Source: Streptomyces sp. DH41 (GTDB taxonomy: Bacteria; Actinomycetota; Actinomycetes; Streptomycetales; Streptomycetaceae). Taken from it: a stretch of 64,000 nt of DNA. The position numbers and the translations under genes were made by a program. Positions 51,511 through 60,500 of this stretch are shown one piece after another; within the stretch, counting starts at the first letter, position 1; the number at the start of each line of letters is the position of its first letter. Location: positions 150,908 to 214,907 of the forward strand of contig NZ_JARVKY010000014.1 of the NCBI RefSeq assembly GCF_029813785.1, in the 5' to 3' direction. The notes under the pieces are model-generated. The model did not search any database, was not told the origin of the DNA, and saw nothing but the letters and a program-made list of their open reading frames with translations.

Positions 51511-51891
51511 CGGGCCACCCTACGGGACCCCCGGCGAGTGGCCTCTCCCGAACGCCGGCACGGCGCCGCGCCGGACGGCTTCACGGCACCGCACCGAACG
51601 CCCGCACGGGCACCGCGCCGGCGAAGCACCCGCTGAACCCACCGCGGTCGCGTCCCGCCGCCGGAGTGCCGTGCCGCCAGGACGCGCAGGCGGCATGGGA
51701 TCCTGCCGGTCCTCGTCGGCGCCGAAGGCACGCCCGGAGCACCTGGCCCGCCCGGAGCGCCCGGCCCGCACGAAGCACCTGGCCCGCACGGAGCACCTGG
51801 GGCGGCACCGGACGTCGCGCCCACCCGGGCTGCGGTTCCGGTGGGCCGGCCGGTTCCGCACCGGGCACCGGTTCGTGACCGGGCCGGGCCT
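51511..51891. other. 381-bp intergenic region upstream of recN's neighbour, repeat-bearing
   Basis: No supported gene. Contains four tandem 18-mers at 51733-51804 and the promoter of the PNPT gene. Three frames read as Gly/Pro/Ala- or Arg-rich repetitive protein, which is a by-product of the repeat. Confidence 0.6.
51733..51804. repeat. Four tandem 18-bp repeats
   Basis: Units at 51733, 51751, 51769 and 51787 follow C(C/A)CG(G/A)AGC(A/G)CC(T/C)GGCCCG with a few substitutions; the last ends GGGGCG. Located 90 nt past the recN stop on the minus strand. Divergence between units suggests the array is old or under some constraint. Confidence 0.85.
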
Positions 51892-53622
51892 CTACGCGTC
51901 CGCCCTGGCCGTCTCGAGCAGTTCCTCCGCGTGGGCCCGGGCCGTCTCCGAGTCCTCCTGGCCGGCCAGCATCCGGGACAGCTCCCGGATCCGTTCCTCG
52001 CCCTCCAGCACCTTCACGCCGGACCGGGTCACCGATCCGTCGCTCGTCTTCTCCACCAGCAGCTGCCGGTCGGCGAACGCGGCCACCTGCGGAAGATGCG
52101 TGACGACCACGACCTGCGCGCTCTTCGCGAGCCGCGCCAGGCGCCGCCCGATCTCCACCGCCGCCTTGCCGCCGACACCGGCGTCGACCTCGTCGAAGAG
52201 GTACGTCGGCACCGGGTCCGTACCCGCGAACACGACCTCCACGGCCAGCATCACGCGCGACAGCTCACCGCCGGACGCGCCCTTGGCGATCGGTCGCGCC
52301 GGCGTGCCCGGATGCGGGGCGAGCAGCAGCTCGACCTCGTCGGCGCCCGACGGCCCGTAGGCGACCGTGCGTCCACCGACCTCCACGCCCTCCGGATCCT
52401 CGGCCTGCCGGATCGCGAACGACACGCGCGCGTGGGGCATCGCGAGCGAGGCCAGCTCGGCGGTCACCGCGGCGGCGAACCGCTCCGCCGCCTCCGTCCG
52501 CGCGTCCGTCAGTGCCTGCGCCAGCCCGCCCAGCTCCGCCCTGAGCGCGTCCCGCTCGGCGGTCAGCTCACCGATCCGCTCGTCGTCGCCGTCCAGCTCG
52601 GTCACCCGCGCGGCGCTCCGCTCGGCCCAGGTCAGCACGGCGCCGACGTCCTCGCCGTACTTCCGGGTCAGCGCGGTGAGCGCGGCCCGGCGCTCCTCGA
52701 CCGCCGCCAGCCGCAGCGGGTCGGCGTCCAGGTCGTCGGCGTACCCCGCCAGCTCCCCGGCCACGTCGCGCAGCAGGATCCCGACCTCGCCGATCCGCTC
52801 GGCGAGCGCGGCCAGCGCCGGGTCGTGCGACCGTACGGCCTCCAGGGCCCGCTGAGCGCCCGCGACGAGCGTCGCCGCGTCCACTCCCTCGGGGTCCTCC
52901 GGATTGCCCGCCAGGGCGGCGTGAGCGGCCGTGGCCGCCGACGCGAGCGCCTCGGCGTGGCCCAGCCGCTCCGCCTCCTCCGCCAGCTCGGCGTCCTCAC
53001 CCGGGCGCGGCTCGACGGCCGAGACCTCGTCGAGGCCGTAGCGCAGCAGATCGGCCTCCTGGGCGCGCTCACGCGCGCGGGTGGTGATCTCGTCCAGCTC
53101 CGTGGCGACGGCCCGCAGCCGGCGGTAGGCCCCGGCGTACTTGGCGAGCGGTCCGGCGACCGCGTCACCCGCGTACCGGTCCAGCGCCTGCCGCTGCCGG
53201 GACAGTTTGAGCAGTCCCTGCTGGTCGGTCTGCCCGTGCACGGCCACCAGTTCGTCGGCCAGCTCGGCGAGCATCCCCACGGGCACCGACCGCCCGCCGA
53301 GGTGCGCGCGCGACCGCCCTTCGGCGGACACGGTACGGCTGATCAGCAGCGCCCCGTCGTCCAGCTCGGCCCCGGCCTCCTCGGCCCGGACGGCGACCGC
53401 GGCGTCCGCGGGCACGGCGATCCGCCCCTCGACGACCGCGCTCCTCGCGCCGATCCGCACGAGCGCCGCGTCCGCGCGTCCACCCAGCAGCAGGCCCAGG
53501 CTGGTGACCACCATGGTCTTGCCGGCACCCGTCTCACCGGTGACAGCGGTGAACCCGGGCGACAGCTCGACCACGGCGTCGTCGATGACTCCGAGCGACC
53601 GTATCCGCATCTCCTCAAGCAC
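51892..53622 (-). CDS. recN: DNA repair protein RecN
   Basis: 576 residues from GTG 53622. The N-terminal ABC/SMC half has RIRSLGVIDDAVVELSPGFTAVTGETGAGKTMVVTSLGLLLGGRAD (Walker A), a central coiled coil with many Glu/Arg/Ala heptads (about 160-360), and the C-terminal half has GASGGELSRVMLAVEVVFAG (signature), YLFDEVDAGVGGKAAVEIGRRL (Walker B) and VVTHLPQVAAFAD. RecN acts in double-strand-break repair. In this neighbourhood it precedes NAD kinase and TlyA, as in mycobacteria. Confidence 0.97.
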   Translation of the reverse strand: MLEEMRIRSLGVIDDAVVELSPGFTAVTGETGAGKTMVVTSLGLLLGGRADAALVRIGARSAVVEGRIAVPADAAVAVRAEEAGAELDDGALLISRTVSAEGRSRAHLGGRSVPVGMLAELADELVAVHGQTDQQGLLKLSRQRQALDRYAGDAVAGPLAKYAGAYRRLRAVATELDEITTRARERAQEADLLRYGLDEVSAVEPRPGEDAELAEEAERLGHAEALASAATAAHAALAGNPEDPEGVDAATLVAGAQRALEAVRSHDPALAALAERIGEVGILLRDVAGELAGYADDLDADPLRLAAVEERRAALTALTRKYGEDVGAVLTWAERSAARVTELDGDDERIGELTAERDALRAELGGLAQALTDARTEAAERFAAAVTAELASLAMPHARVSFAIRQAEDPEGVEVGGRTVAYGPSGADEVELLLAPHPGTPARPIAKGASGGELSRVMLAVEVVFAGTDPVPTYLFDEVDAGVGGKAAVEIGRRLARLAKSAQVVVVTHLPQVAAFADRQLLVEKTSDGSVTRSGVKVLEGEERIRELSRMLAGQEDSETARAHAEELLETARADA

Positions 53623-53796
53623 GCACCCGACCTTACGAGGTCCGAGCGGGCAAGCGCACACAGGCCGCCTGTGTCACCCCGGGAAGTGCATGCCCTCAGG
53701 GACGCGGGACCGCGCTGATGGCGGCTGCGCCGCGGGGCGCGACCAGCCACGACGCACCCGCGGCCCGCGAGGTGACGAACCACCCCATCGAGTCCG

Positions 53797-54702
53797 CTAG
53801 TGCGGAGCGCCCCGCCACCCGGACACCGGCAACGCGAACTTCGCCACCAGCCGGTCGGTGAACGACGCGTGATGCAGCCGGGCCAGCCGCACCGGGACCG
53901 CCCCCCGCCGTACCTCCACCCGCGCCCCCGGCGGCAGGTCCACCGTCCGCCGCCCGTCGCACCACAGCACCCCCGGCGGAATGTGCGGCAGCACCTCCAC
54001 CACGAGCACCGAGTCCGGCGAGGTCACCAGCGGCTTCGCGAACAGCGCGTGCGCGCTGATCGGCACCATCAGCAGCGCCTCGACCTCGGGCCACACCACC
54101 GGCCCCCCGGCCGAGAAGGCGTACGCCGTCGACCCGGTCGGCGTCGACAGCACGATGCCGTCGCAGCCGAAGCCCGTCACCGGCCGGCCGTCGATCTCCA
54201 GCACGACCTCGAGCAGCTTCTCGGCACCGGCCTTCTGCACGGCGGCCTCGTTCAGCGCCCAGTCGGTGTGCACGATGTCGCCGTTTCGGTGCACGACGAC
54301 GTCGACGGTCATCCGCTCCTCGACCTCGTACGCCCGGTTCACCACCCGGTCGACGACCTTGTCGAGGTCGTCGCGCTCGGCCTCCGCGAGGAAGCCGACC
54401 CGGCCGAGGTTGACGCCGAGCATCGGGACCCCGGAGGCGCGGGCGAACTCCGCGCCGCGCAGCAGCGTGCCGTCACCGCCGAGCACGATGAGCAGCTCGC
54501 ACCCGTCGAGGCACTGCGTGGTGGCCTCGCCGACCAGTTCCACCTCGTCCGGCAGCGGCAGATCACGCGCCTCGTCCTCCAGGACGCGCACGCCGATCCC
54601 GGCGAGCAGCAGCCCCTTGACCACGAGCTCCGCACTGCGGATGGCCGCGGGACGCCCGGTGTGGGCGAGCAGGAAAACAGTACGCGCTCGGTTCTGTGTC
54701 AA
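53797..54702 (-). CDS. nadK: NAD kinase
   Basis: 301 residues from TTG 54702, which overlaps the tlyA stop by 4 nt. Motifs: LIVLGGDGTLLRGAEFA (GGDGT), LGVNLGRVGFLAEAE, WALNEAAVQKAG (N-E/D) and CDGIVLSTPTGSTAYAFSAGGPVVWPEVEALLMVPI. It phosphorylates NAD to NADP. Part of the tlyA-nadK unit; recN follows after 174 nt. Confidence 0.97.
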   Translation of the reverse strand: MTQNRARTVFLLAHTGRPAAIRSAELVVKGLLLAGIGVRVLEDEARDLPLPDEVELVGEATTQCLDGCELLIVLGGDGTLLRGAEFARASGVPMLGVNLGRVGFLAEAERDDLDKVVDRVVNRAYEVEERMTVDVVVHRNGDIVHTDWALNEAAVQKAGAEKLLEVVLEIDGRPVTGFGCDGIVLSTPTGSTAYAFSAGGPVVWPEVEALLMVPISAHALFAKPLVTSPDSVLVVEVLPHIPPGVLWCDGRRTVDLPPGARVEVRRGAVPVRLARLHHASFTDRLVAKFALPVSGWRGAPH

Positions 54703-55514
54703 CTCGGCCCCTCCGCCACTGCACGGTCAACGTCGGCCGGGTCCAGTGCGTCGGCCCCGGCCCGCAGCCACAGAAAATACTCGACGTTCCCGGAGGGACC
54801 GGGCAGCGGACTGGCGGTGACCCCCTCCACTCCGAGTCCCAGCTCCCCGGCCTTCTGGGCGACCGTCCGCACGGCCTCGGCCCGCAGCTGCGCGCTGCGT
54901 ACCACTCCCCCGCTGCCCAGCCGCTCCTTCCCCACCTCGAACTGCGGCTTCACCATCATCACCAGGTCGGCGTCCGGCCGTGCGCACCGCACCAGCGCGG
55001 GCAGTACCAGTCCGAGCGGGATGAAGGACAGGTCCCCCACGACAAGGTCCACGGGCTCCCCACCGATCGCCTCCGGCGTCAGTTCGCGTACATTCGTACG
55101 GTCCTTGACGGTGACGCGTTCATCCTGCTGGAGAGACCAGGCGAGCTGTCCGTATCCGACGTCGACGGCCACGACGTGCGCGGCGCCCGACCGCAGCAGT
55201 ACGTCGGTGAAGCCTCCGGTGGAGGCTCCGGCGTCCAGCGCCCGGCGCCCCTCGACGACGAGCCCCCGCGGGACGAACGCCGACAGGGCGCCGGCCAGCT
55301 TGTGGCCGCCGCGCGAGACGTAGTCGGGGTCGCTGTCGTCGGTGGTCACGACGATCGCGGCGGCGGTCTCCACCTGCGTGGCGGGCTTGGTCGCGACGGT
55401 CTTGCCGACGGCGACCCGCCCGGCGGCGATCAGCTGGCTGGCGTGCTCACGCGAGCGCGCCAGCTTGCGGCGGACCAGCTCCGCGTCGAGACGGCGGCGT
55501 GCGACTCCTGCCAC
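54699..55514 (-). CDS. tlyA: TlyA-type rRNA 2'-O-ribose methyltransferase
   Basis: 271 residues from GTG 55514 (AGGAG 7 nt upstream). An N-terminal S4-like domain (RRRLDAELVRRKLARSREHASQLIAAGRVAVGK) precedes a Rossmann methyltransferase with SRGGHKLAGAL, RALDAGASTGGFTDVLLRSG and the K-D-K-like VMMVKPQFEVGKERLG. In mycobacteria TlyA methylates 16S and 23S rRNA and gives capreomycin sensitivity. It lies 7 nt after the small protein gene. Confidence 0.95.
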   Translation of the reverse strand: MAGVARRRLDAELVRRKLARSREHASQLIAAGRVAVGKTVATKPATQVETAAAIVVTTDDSDPDYVSRGGHKLAGALSAFVPRGLVVEGRRALDAGASTGGFTDVLLRSGAAHVVAVDVGYGQLAWSLQQDERVTVKDRTNVRELTPEAIGGEPVDLVVGDLSFIPLGLVLPALVRCARPDADLVMMVKPQFEVGKERLGSGGVVRSAQLRAEAVRTVAQKAGELGLGVEGVTASPLPGPSGNVEYFLWLRAGADALDPADVDRAVAEGPS

Positions 55515-55521
55515 GTTCGGT

Positions 55522-55797
55522 TCAGCTCCTGTTTTCGTGAGGTGGTGGGGGCCCCGGAGGTCCCGGGCGGGCGTCGAGCGCGGTGAGCGCGTCGCGCAGC
55601 CCCCGGTGTACATCCTCGTACACCTCGACATGTCCGTCCGTGGCCAGGTGGTCGGCGTCGGCCAGTCGCGCCAGCCGGGCGTCCACCTCGGCGTTTCCGG
55701 TGGGGGCGCGGGGGACGTCCAGGGGGGCGGGCGCGGCGGGCTCGTACGCGGGGTGCGCCTCCTCCGCCTCCTGCGGCTCCGGTACTGCGTCGCTCAT
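55522..55797 (-). CDS. Small acidic conserved protein next to tlyA
   Basis: 91 residues, Pro/Ala/Glu-rich start (MSDAVPEPQEAEEAHPAYEP) followed by a helical core, GNAEVDARLARLADADHLATDGHVEVYEDVHRGLRDALTALDA. No domain is known to me. It precedes tlyA with a 7-nt gap, so it is co-transcribed. The mycobacterial locus also has a small gene (Rv1693) before tlyA. Confidence 0.75.
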   Translation of the reverse strand: MSDAVPEPQEAEEAHPAYEPAAPAPLDVPRAPTGNAEVDARLARLADADHLATDGHVEVYEDVHRGLRDALTALDARPGPPGPPPPHENRS

Positions 55798-55825
55798 GCC
55801 CTGACGCTACCGCGTGCGGCTGGGG

Positions 55826-55831
55826 TACGGT
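55826..55831 (+). promoter_or_regulatory. -10 hexamer TACGGT of a leaderless promoter
   Basis: TACGGT ends 8 nt before ATG 55840; no SD is present. Confidence 0.4.
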
Positions 55832-55839
55832 CGGTCCCG

Positions 55840-56187
55840 ATGGCGACGACTGAGGAGTGCCGCGCCGCACTCGAAAAGCTCTCGGACGACATGCGGGGCG
55901 CCGAAGGGGACGTGCGGTCGGCCACCGAGCTGGACCGCTCGGTGAGCTGTCACATCACCGACCTGGACGTCACCTTCACCGGACGCATGGCGGACGGCCG
56001 CGTCGACGTGCGCGAGACCCTTGAGGGGCCGCCGCGCGAGAAGGCCGAGATCCGGCTGGCGATGACCGGCGACGACCTGGTGGCCCTGGTCGACGGCGAG
56101 CTGAACTTCGCCAAGGCCTGGGGTTCGGGCCGGGTGAGGCTGGAGGCGGGTCTGCGTGACCTTTTCCGCCTCAGGAAGCTTCTGTAG
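55840..56187 (+). CDS. SCP2 sterol-transfer-like small protein
   Basis: 115 residues. The pattern ATTEECRAALEKLSDDMRG, then DLDVTFTGRMADGRVDVRE...AEIRLAMTGDDLVALVDGELNFAKAWGSGRVRLEAGLRDLFRLRKLL fits SCP2 lipid-binding domains (G-D-L-x-A-L-x-x-G, F-x-x-A-W-x-x-G-R-V-R). It probably binds a hydrophobic ligand. Its 3' end overlaps the convergent ABC ATPase gene by 17 nt. Probably leaderless. Confidence 0.8.
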   Translation: MATTEECRAALEKLSDDMRGAEGDVRSATELDRSVSCHITDLDVTFTGRMADGRVDVRETLEGPPREKAEIRLAMTGDDLVALVDGELNFAKAWGSGRVRLEAGLRDLFRLRKLL

Positions 56188-57118
56188 CCGCCACCTTCTC
56201 GCCCGCCTTCCCGCTCGTCTTCTCGCTCGTCTTCTCGCCCGCCTTCCCGCTCGTCTTCTCGAGCCGGGCGTCACCCGCGCCCCGTGCCTTGCGCGCGGCC
56301 GGCACCACCAGCGGCGTGCCCGTCTCCGGGTCGTCGATGACCTGGCAGCGCAGCCCGAAGACCCGCTCGACGAGTCCGGCCGTGACGATGTCCTTCGGCG
56401 CGCCCTCGGCGATGATCTCGCCGTCGCGCAGGGCGATGAGGTGGGTGGCGTACCGGGCGGCGTGGTTGAGGTCGTGCAGGACGGCCACGAGTGTGCGGCC
56501 CTGCTCCTCGTGGAGTTCCGCGCACAGGTCGAGGACGTCGATCTGGTGCTGGATGTCCAGGTACGTCGTCGGCTCGTCGAGCAGCAGCAGCGGGGTCTGC
56601 TGGGCGAGCGCCATGGCGATCCACACACGCTGACGCTGGCCGCCGGAGAGTTCGTCGACGTAGCGCTCGGCGAGGTCCAAGATGCCGGTCTGGGCCATCG
56701 ACTCCTGGACGACCCGCTCGTCCTCGGTCGACCACTGGCGCAGGATCCCCTGGTGCGGGTAGCGGCCCCGGCCGACGAGGTCGCCGACAGTGATCCCGTC
56801 GGGCGCGATGGACGACTGCGGCAGCAGGCCCAGGGTCCGCGCGACATGCTTGGCGGGCATCGACTGGATGACCGACCCGTCCAGCAGCACCCGGCCCTGG
56901 GTGGGCTTGAGCATCCGCGACAGGGCCCGCAGCAGGGTGGACTTGCCGCACGCGTTCGGGCCGACGATCACGGTGAAGGAGTTGTCGGGTATCTCCACCG
57001 ACAGCTTCTCCGCGATGACACGCTGGTCGTAGGCGAGGGTGACGTTCTCGGCGGTCAGGCGGTTCACGTTGCTCCTTTGGTTGTTCAGCCCGCTGCGGAC
57101 ACCGGTTCCGGCGCTCAT
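56171..57118 (-). CDS. FecE-type siderophore ABC transporter ATPase
   Basis: 315 residues from ATG 57118. Walker A VGPNACGKSTLLRALSRMLKP, Q-loop LLPQSSIAPDG, signature LSGGQRQRVWIAMALAQQTPLLLLDEPTTYLD and the His loop VAVLHDLNHAARYA are clear. It powers uptake of an iron-siderophore complex with the two FecCD permeases. The C-terminus carries a Lys-rich KTSGKAGEK repeat encoded by two 31-bp direct repeats (56195 and 56231). Its start overlaps the permease stop by 4 nt. Confidence 0.96.
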   Translation of the reverse strand: MSAGTGVRSGLNNQRSNVNRLTAENVTLAYDQRVIAEKLSVEIPDNSFTVIVGPNACGKSTLLRALSRMLKPTQGRVLLDGSVIQSMPAKHVARTLGLLPQSSIAPDGITVGDLVGRGRYPHQGILRQWSTEDERVVQESMAQTGILDLAERYVDELSGGQRQRVWIAMALAQQTPLLLLDEPTTYLDIQHQIDVLDLCAELHEEQGRTLVAVLHDLNHAARYATHLIALRDGEIIAEGAPKDIVTAGLVERVFGLRCQVIDDPETGTPLVVPAARKARGAGDARLEKTSGKAGEKTSEKTSGKAGEKVAATEAS

Positions 57119-58206
57119 ACTCGGCCCGCCTTCCGCTCGGTGACCAGCAGCCACAGCAGGTAGACGCCGCCGAGCACGCCGGTGACCACACCGACGGGCA
57201 GCTGGTCGGCGCCGAAGGCCCGCTGCGAGATCCAGTCGGCGCTGACCAGCAGGGCGGCACCCATGCAGAGGGACGGCAGCAGGTTGGGACCCGGCGAACG
57301 GGTCAGGCGCCGGGCGAGCTGCGGCGCGGTGAGCGCGACGAAGCTGACCGGTCCCGCGGCGGCGGTGGCGGCGGCGGTGAGCAGCACGGCGGCCACCATG
57401 AGCAGCGCCCGCACGCGCTCGACACGCACGCCGAGGGCGTACGAGATGTCGTCGCCCATCTCCATCATCCGCAGTGCCCGTCCGTTGGTGAGCACCAGCG
57501 GAACGAGCACGGCGCACAGCGCGAGCAGAGGCCAGACGTGGTCCCAGTCGCGGCCGTTGAGGGAGCCGGTCATCCAGACCACGGCGCGGGAGGCGTCGAC
57601 GATGTCGGCCCGGGTGAGCAGATAGCCGTTGACCGCCGTGACGATCGCGGACATGCCGATACCGACCAGGACCAGCCGGTAACCGTGCACGCCCCGCTTC
57701 CAGGCGAGCAGGTAGATGGCGAGTCCGGTCACCAGGCCGCCCACGAGGGCGCCGACGGTGACCTGGGCCGAGCTGCCGGAGAACAGGACGATCATCGTGA
57801 GGGCTCCGGCCGTCGCACCCTGCCCGAGGCCGAGCACGTCCGGACTGCCGAGCGGGTTGCGCGAGATGGCCTGGAACAGCGCCCCGCCCACCCCGAGGGC
57901 GGCGCCGACCAGCAGTCCGACCAGGACCCGCGGCAGCCGCAGTTCGTTGACGATGAACTCCTGACCCGCGTTGCCCTCGCCGACCAGGGTCTTCAGCACG
58001 TCGCCTGCCGGTATCGGGAAGTCGCCGGTGCCGATCAGCACCACGCTCGCGGCGAGCGCGACGCCCAGCAGCAGGACGACGACGGCCACGGTCCGGACAT
58101 CGAGGCGGAACGAGAGCCCGCCCGGGCTCCGCACGGCTCGGGTGGTCTTCACGGCTCGGGTGGTCTTCATGGCCTTCCCGGCCTTCCCGGTCTTCCCGTT
58201 CTTCAC
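57115..58206 (-). CDS. FecCD-family siderophore permease (second)
   Basis: 363 residues from GTG 58206, which overlaps the first permease's stop by 4 nt. About nine or ten TM helices. FecCD features: LRLPRVLVGLLVGAALGVGGALFQAISRNPLGSPDVLGLGQGA, MEMGDDISYALGVRVERVRAL and SFVALTAPQLARRLTRSPG. The N-terminus is Lys/Thr-rich (KNGKTGKAGKAMKTTRAVKTTRAV), encoded by 18- and 9-bp tandem DNA repeats. Confidence 0.94.
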   Translation of the reverse strand: MKNGKTGKAGKAMKTTRAVKTTRAVRSPGGLSFRLDVRTVAVVVLLLGVALAASVVLIGTGDFPIPAGDVLKTLVGEGNAGQEFIVNELRLPRVLVGLLVGAALGVGGALFQAISRNPLGSPDVLGLGQGATAGALTMIVLFSGSSAQVTVGALVGGLVTGLAIYLLAWKRGVHGYRLVLVGIGMSAIVTAVNGYLLTRADIVDASRAVVWMTGSLNGRDWDHVWPLLALCAVLVPLVLTNGRALRMMEMGDDISYALGVRVERVRALLMVAAVLLTAAATAAAGPVSFVALTAPQLARRLTRSPGPNLLPSLCMGAALLVSADWISQRAFGADQLPVGVVTGVLGGVYLLWLLVTERKAGRV

Positions 58207-59249
58207 AGCTGGGCCGTCCTCCGCCGTCGTACGAGATAGATGAAGACCGGCCCGCCCAGGACGGCGGTGACGATGCCGACCTGGAGCTCGGAGGGCCGTG
58301 CGACGATCCGGCCGAGGATGTCCGCGCCCAGCAGCAGCACGGGCGACAGGATCGCGGCGTACGGCAGGATCCAGCGCATGTCGGGTCCGGTGAAGGAGCG
58401 GACGATGTGCGGCACCATCAGCCCGACGAACACGATCGGCCCGCAGGCGGCGGTCGCGGCCCCGCACAGTACGGTCGCGGCGAGCATGGACAGCGCCCGG
58501 GTGCGGTTCAGGTGGGCACCGAGCGCTCTGGCGGTGTCGTCGCCCATCTCCATGGCGTTGAGCGGCCGGGAGAGCGCGAGGGCCAGGACGGTGCCCGCCA
58601 CGAAGAACGGGAGCACCTCCTTGATGGTGCCGTTCGTCGCCGACGAGAGCGAACCCACCGTCCAGAAACGCATCCTGCCCAGCGCCGCGTCGTCCATGAT
58701 CATCACGGCCTGGAGGTAGCCGAAGAGCGCGGCGCTGATCGCGGTGCCAGCCAGCACCAGCCGTACCGGCGTGGCTCCCCGGCTGCCGCCCAGGAACCAG
58801 ACCAGCGCCCCGACCCCCGCCGCGCCGGCGAAGGCGAACCACACGTACCCGGTCAGCGAGGTGACGCCGAAGAAGCTGATGGCCGTGACGACCGCCGCCG
58901 AGGCGCCCGCGTTGATGCCGAGCAGGCCGGGATCGGCCAGCGGATTGCGGGTGAGCGCCTGCAGCACGGCTCCCGCGAGGCCGAGCGCGGCACCGGCGAG
59001 CAGACCGAGCACGGTCCGCGACAGCCGCTCGCCCACCACTACGTCGCCGTACGTGCCCGAGTCGTGGAACAGGCCGTGCCAGACCTGCGCCAGGGACAGG
59101 TCCTTCGCGCCGATCGCGATGCTCGTCAACGCGATGAGCACCAGGACCGCCGCGGCGACGGGCAGCCCGACGGCACGTAGGACGCGGCGCTTCGGGGGCG
59201 GCGCGGGGGCGGTCTCCGCGCGCTGTTCGGGGGGACTGTCGACCAACAC
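58203..59249 (-). CDS. FecCD-family siderophore permease (first)
   Basis: 348 residues from GTG 59249. Nine or ten TM helices; motifs LSRTVLGLLAGAALGLAGAVLQALTRNPLADPGLLGINAGAS, MEMGDDTARALGAHLNRTRAL and VFVGLMVPHIVRSFTGPDMRW fit FecCD permeases. With the second permease and ATPase it forms a complete importer, but no FecB-type binding protein is next to it in this window. An iron box directly precedes the start, so iron-starvation induction is expected. Confidence 0.94.
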   Translation of the reverse strand: MLVDSPPEQRAETAPAPPPKRRVLRAVGLPVAAAVLVLIALTSIAIGAKDLSLAQVWHGLFHDSGTYGDVVVGERLSRTVLGLLAGAALGLAGAVLQALTRNPLADPGLLGINAGASAAVVTAISFFGVTSLTGYVWFAFAGAAGVGALVWFLGGSRGATPVRLVLAGTAISAALFGYLQAVMIMDDAALGRMRFWTVGSLSSATNGTIKEVLPFFVAGTVLALALSRPLNAMEMGDDTARALGAHLNRTRALSMLAATVLCGAATAACGPIVFVGLMVPHIVRSFTGPDMRWILPYAAILSPVLLLGADILGRIVARPSELQVGIVTAVLGGPVFIYLVRRRRTAQL

Positions 59250-59253
59250 CCGG

Positions 59254-59272
59254 TTAGGTTAGCCTACCCTGC
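59254..59272. promoter_or_regulatory. IdeR/DmdR-type iron box over the transporter start
   Basis: TTAGGTTAGCCTACCCTGC matches the actinobacterial iron-box consensus TTAGGTTAGGCTAACCTAA well in the left half and centre. It begins 5 bp upstream of the transporter's GTG. On the minus strand TAACCT (59256-59261) is 6 nt before the start codon and may be the -10 element of a leaderless promoter, so repressor and polymerase would compete. Confidence 0.8.
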
Positions 59273-59390
59273 CAATCGATCACGATCCCGAGGATCTTCC
59301 CAGTCCCGAGGGATGTCCCGGGGGCCTTCCGGGGACGTCCTGGGGGGGCATCACTCGCTCCGCCGCCGGGCGCCTTCCCCGTACGACGGC

Positions 59391-60428
59391 TCACAACCCC
59401 AGTCGTGCCAACGCCTTCCCGGAGTCCAGCTCGCACCCCGCCTCCCCGCCCGCCGTCCAGGCCGCCGCGCACAACGCACGCAAGCCGTCGAGCGCCGCGC
59501 CGTCGCCCTCCAGCTCCAGCCGCTCCTCGCCGGCCGTGGCCTTCCAGCCGCCGCAGCGGAACCCACCGCTGCCGTCTCCCTCACCCGTGACCTCCGGCTG
59601 CCCGGTGAGCAACCCGCGCAGATCGGCGTCGACATACGTCGGCCGGTGCCGCGGCTGCGCCGCCAGCAGCCGCGCCCCGTCGGTCACCCCGGTCAGGACG
59701 AGCAGCGAGTCGACCTCCCCGTTGAACGCGCCCTCGATGTCCGTGTCCAGCCGGTCGCCCACCACCAACGGCCGCTGCGCGCCGGTCCGCAGGATCGTCT
59801 CGCGGTGCATGGGAGGCAACGGCTTCCCCGCGACCTGCGGATCGGCACCGGTCGCGATCCGTACGACCTCCACCGCCGCCCCGTTGCCCGGTGCGATGCC
59901 CCGGGCGCCCGGGATCGTCAGGTCGGTGTTGGAGGCGTACCAGGGCACGCCGCGCGAGATCGCGTAGCAGGCCTCCGCGAACCGCCCCCACGGCAGCTCC
60001 GGCCCGCCGAACCCCTGCACCACCGCCGCCGGATCGTCCTCCGCCGACTCCACCGGTTCCAGGCCGCGCTCGCGCAGCGCCACCCGCAGCCCGTCGCCGC
60101 CGATCACCAGTACGCGCGCACCCGACGGCACCTGCTCGGCGATCAGCCGGGCCACCGCCTGCGCCGACGTGATGACGTCGTCGGCACCCGTCGGTATGCC
60201 CAGCTCGGTCAGATGCTCGGCGACCGCGTCGGGGGTCCGGAGCGCGTTGTTCGTGACGTACGCCAGACGCATGCCGCCCGCGTGGGCCGTGGTGAGCGAG
60301 TCGACCGCGTGAGCGATCGCCTTCCCCCCGGCGTACACCACGCCGTCCAGGTCGAGCAGCGCCGTGTCGTACGCCTCGCTCAGGCCCCGCCCACTGCCCT
60401 CGGGCCTCGTCCTGACGCTCCGGCTCAT
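59391..60428 (-). CDS. HAD-IIA phosphatase (NagD/PGP type)
   Basis: 345 residues from ATG 60428. HAD motif I is DTALLDLDGVVYAGGKAI, motif II in LAYVTNNALRTPDAVAEHL, motif III K of VAGKPLPP, and motif IV GDRLDTDIEGAFNGEVDSLLVLTGVT. The C-terminus has an extra 70-residue unit. The mycobacterial gene in the same place (Rv1692) is a glycerol-3-phosphate phosphatase, so that activity is the best guess. Divergent from DUF1015. Confidence 0.92.
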   Translation of the reverse strand: MSRSVRTRPEGSGRGLSEAYDTALLDLDGVVYAGGKAIAHAVDSLTTAHAGGMRLAYVTNNALRTPDAVAEHLTELGIPTGADDVITSAQAVARLIAEQVPSGARVLVIGGDGLRVALRERGLEPVESAEDDPAAVVQGFGGPELPWGRFAEACYAISRGVPWYASNTDLTIPGARGIAPGNGAAVEVVRIATGADPQVAGKPLPPMHRETILRTGAQRPLVVGDRLDTDIEGAFNGEVDSLLVLTGVTDGARLLAAQPRHRPTYVDADLRGLLTGQPEVTGEGDGSGGFRCGGWKATAGEERLELEGDGAALDGLRALCAAAWTAGGEAGCELDSGKALARLGL

Positions 60429-60488
60429 GTGGCATCGCTCCTCGTTCGACGGCTTTCCCCCGATCATCCCCCATGCCACTGACACACG

Positions 60489-60494
60489 TACGAT
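60489..60494 (+). promoter_or_regulatory. -10 hexamer TACGAT of a leaderless promoter
   Basis: TACGAT ends 6 nt before ATG 60501; no SD is present. Confidence 0.5.
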
Positions 60495-60500
60495 GCCGGG

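Noticed and set aside
53696..53788. Possible 30-residue peptide after nadK
   Set aside because: No SD and no recognisable feature; only 9 nt after the nadK stop, so probably chance.
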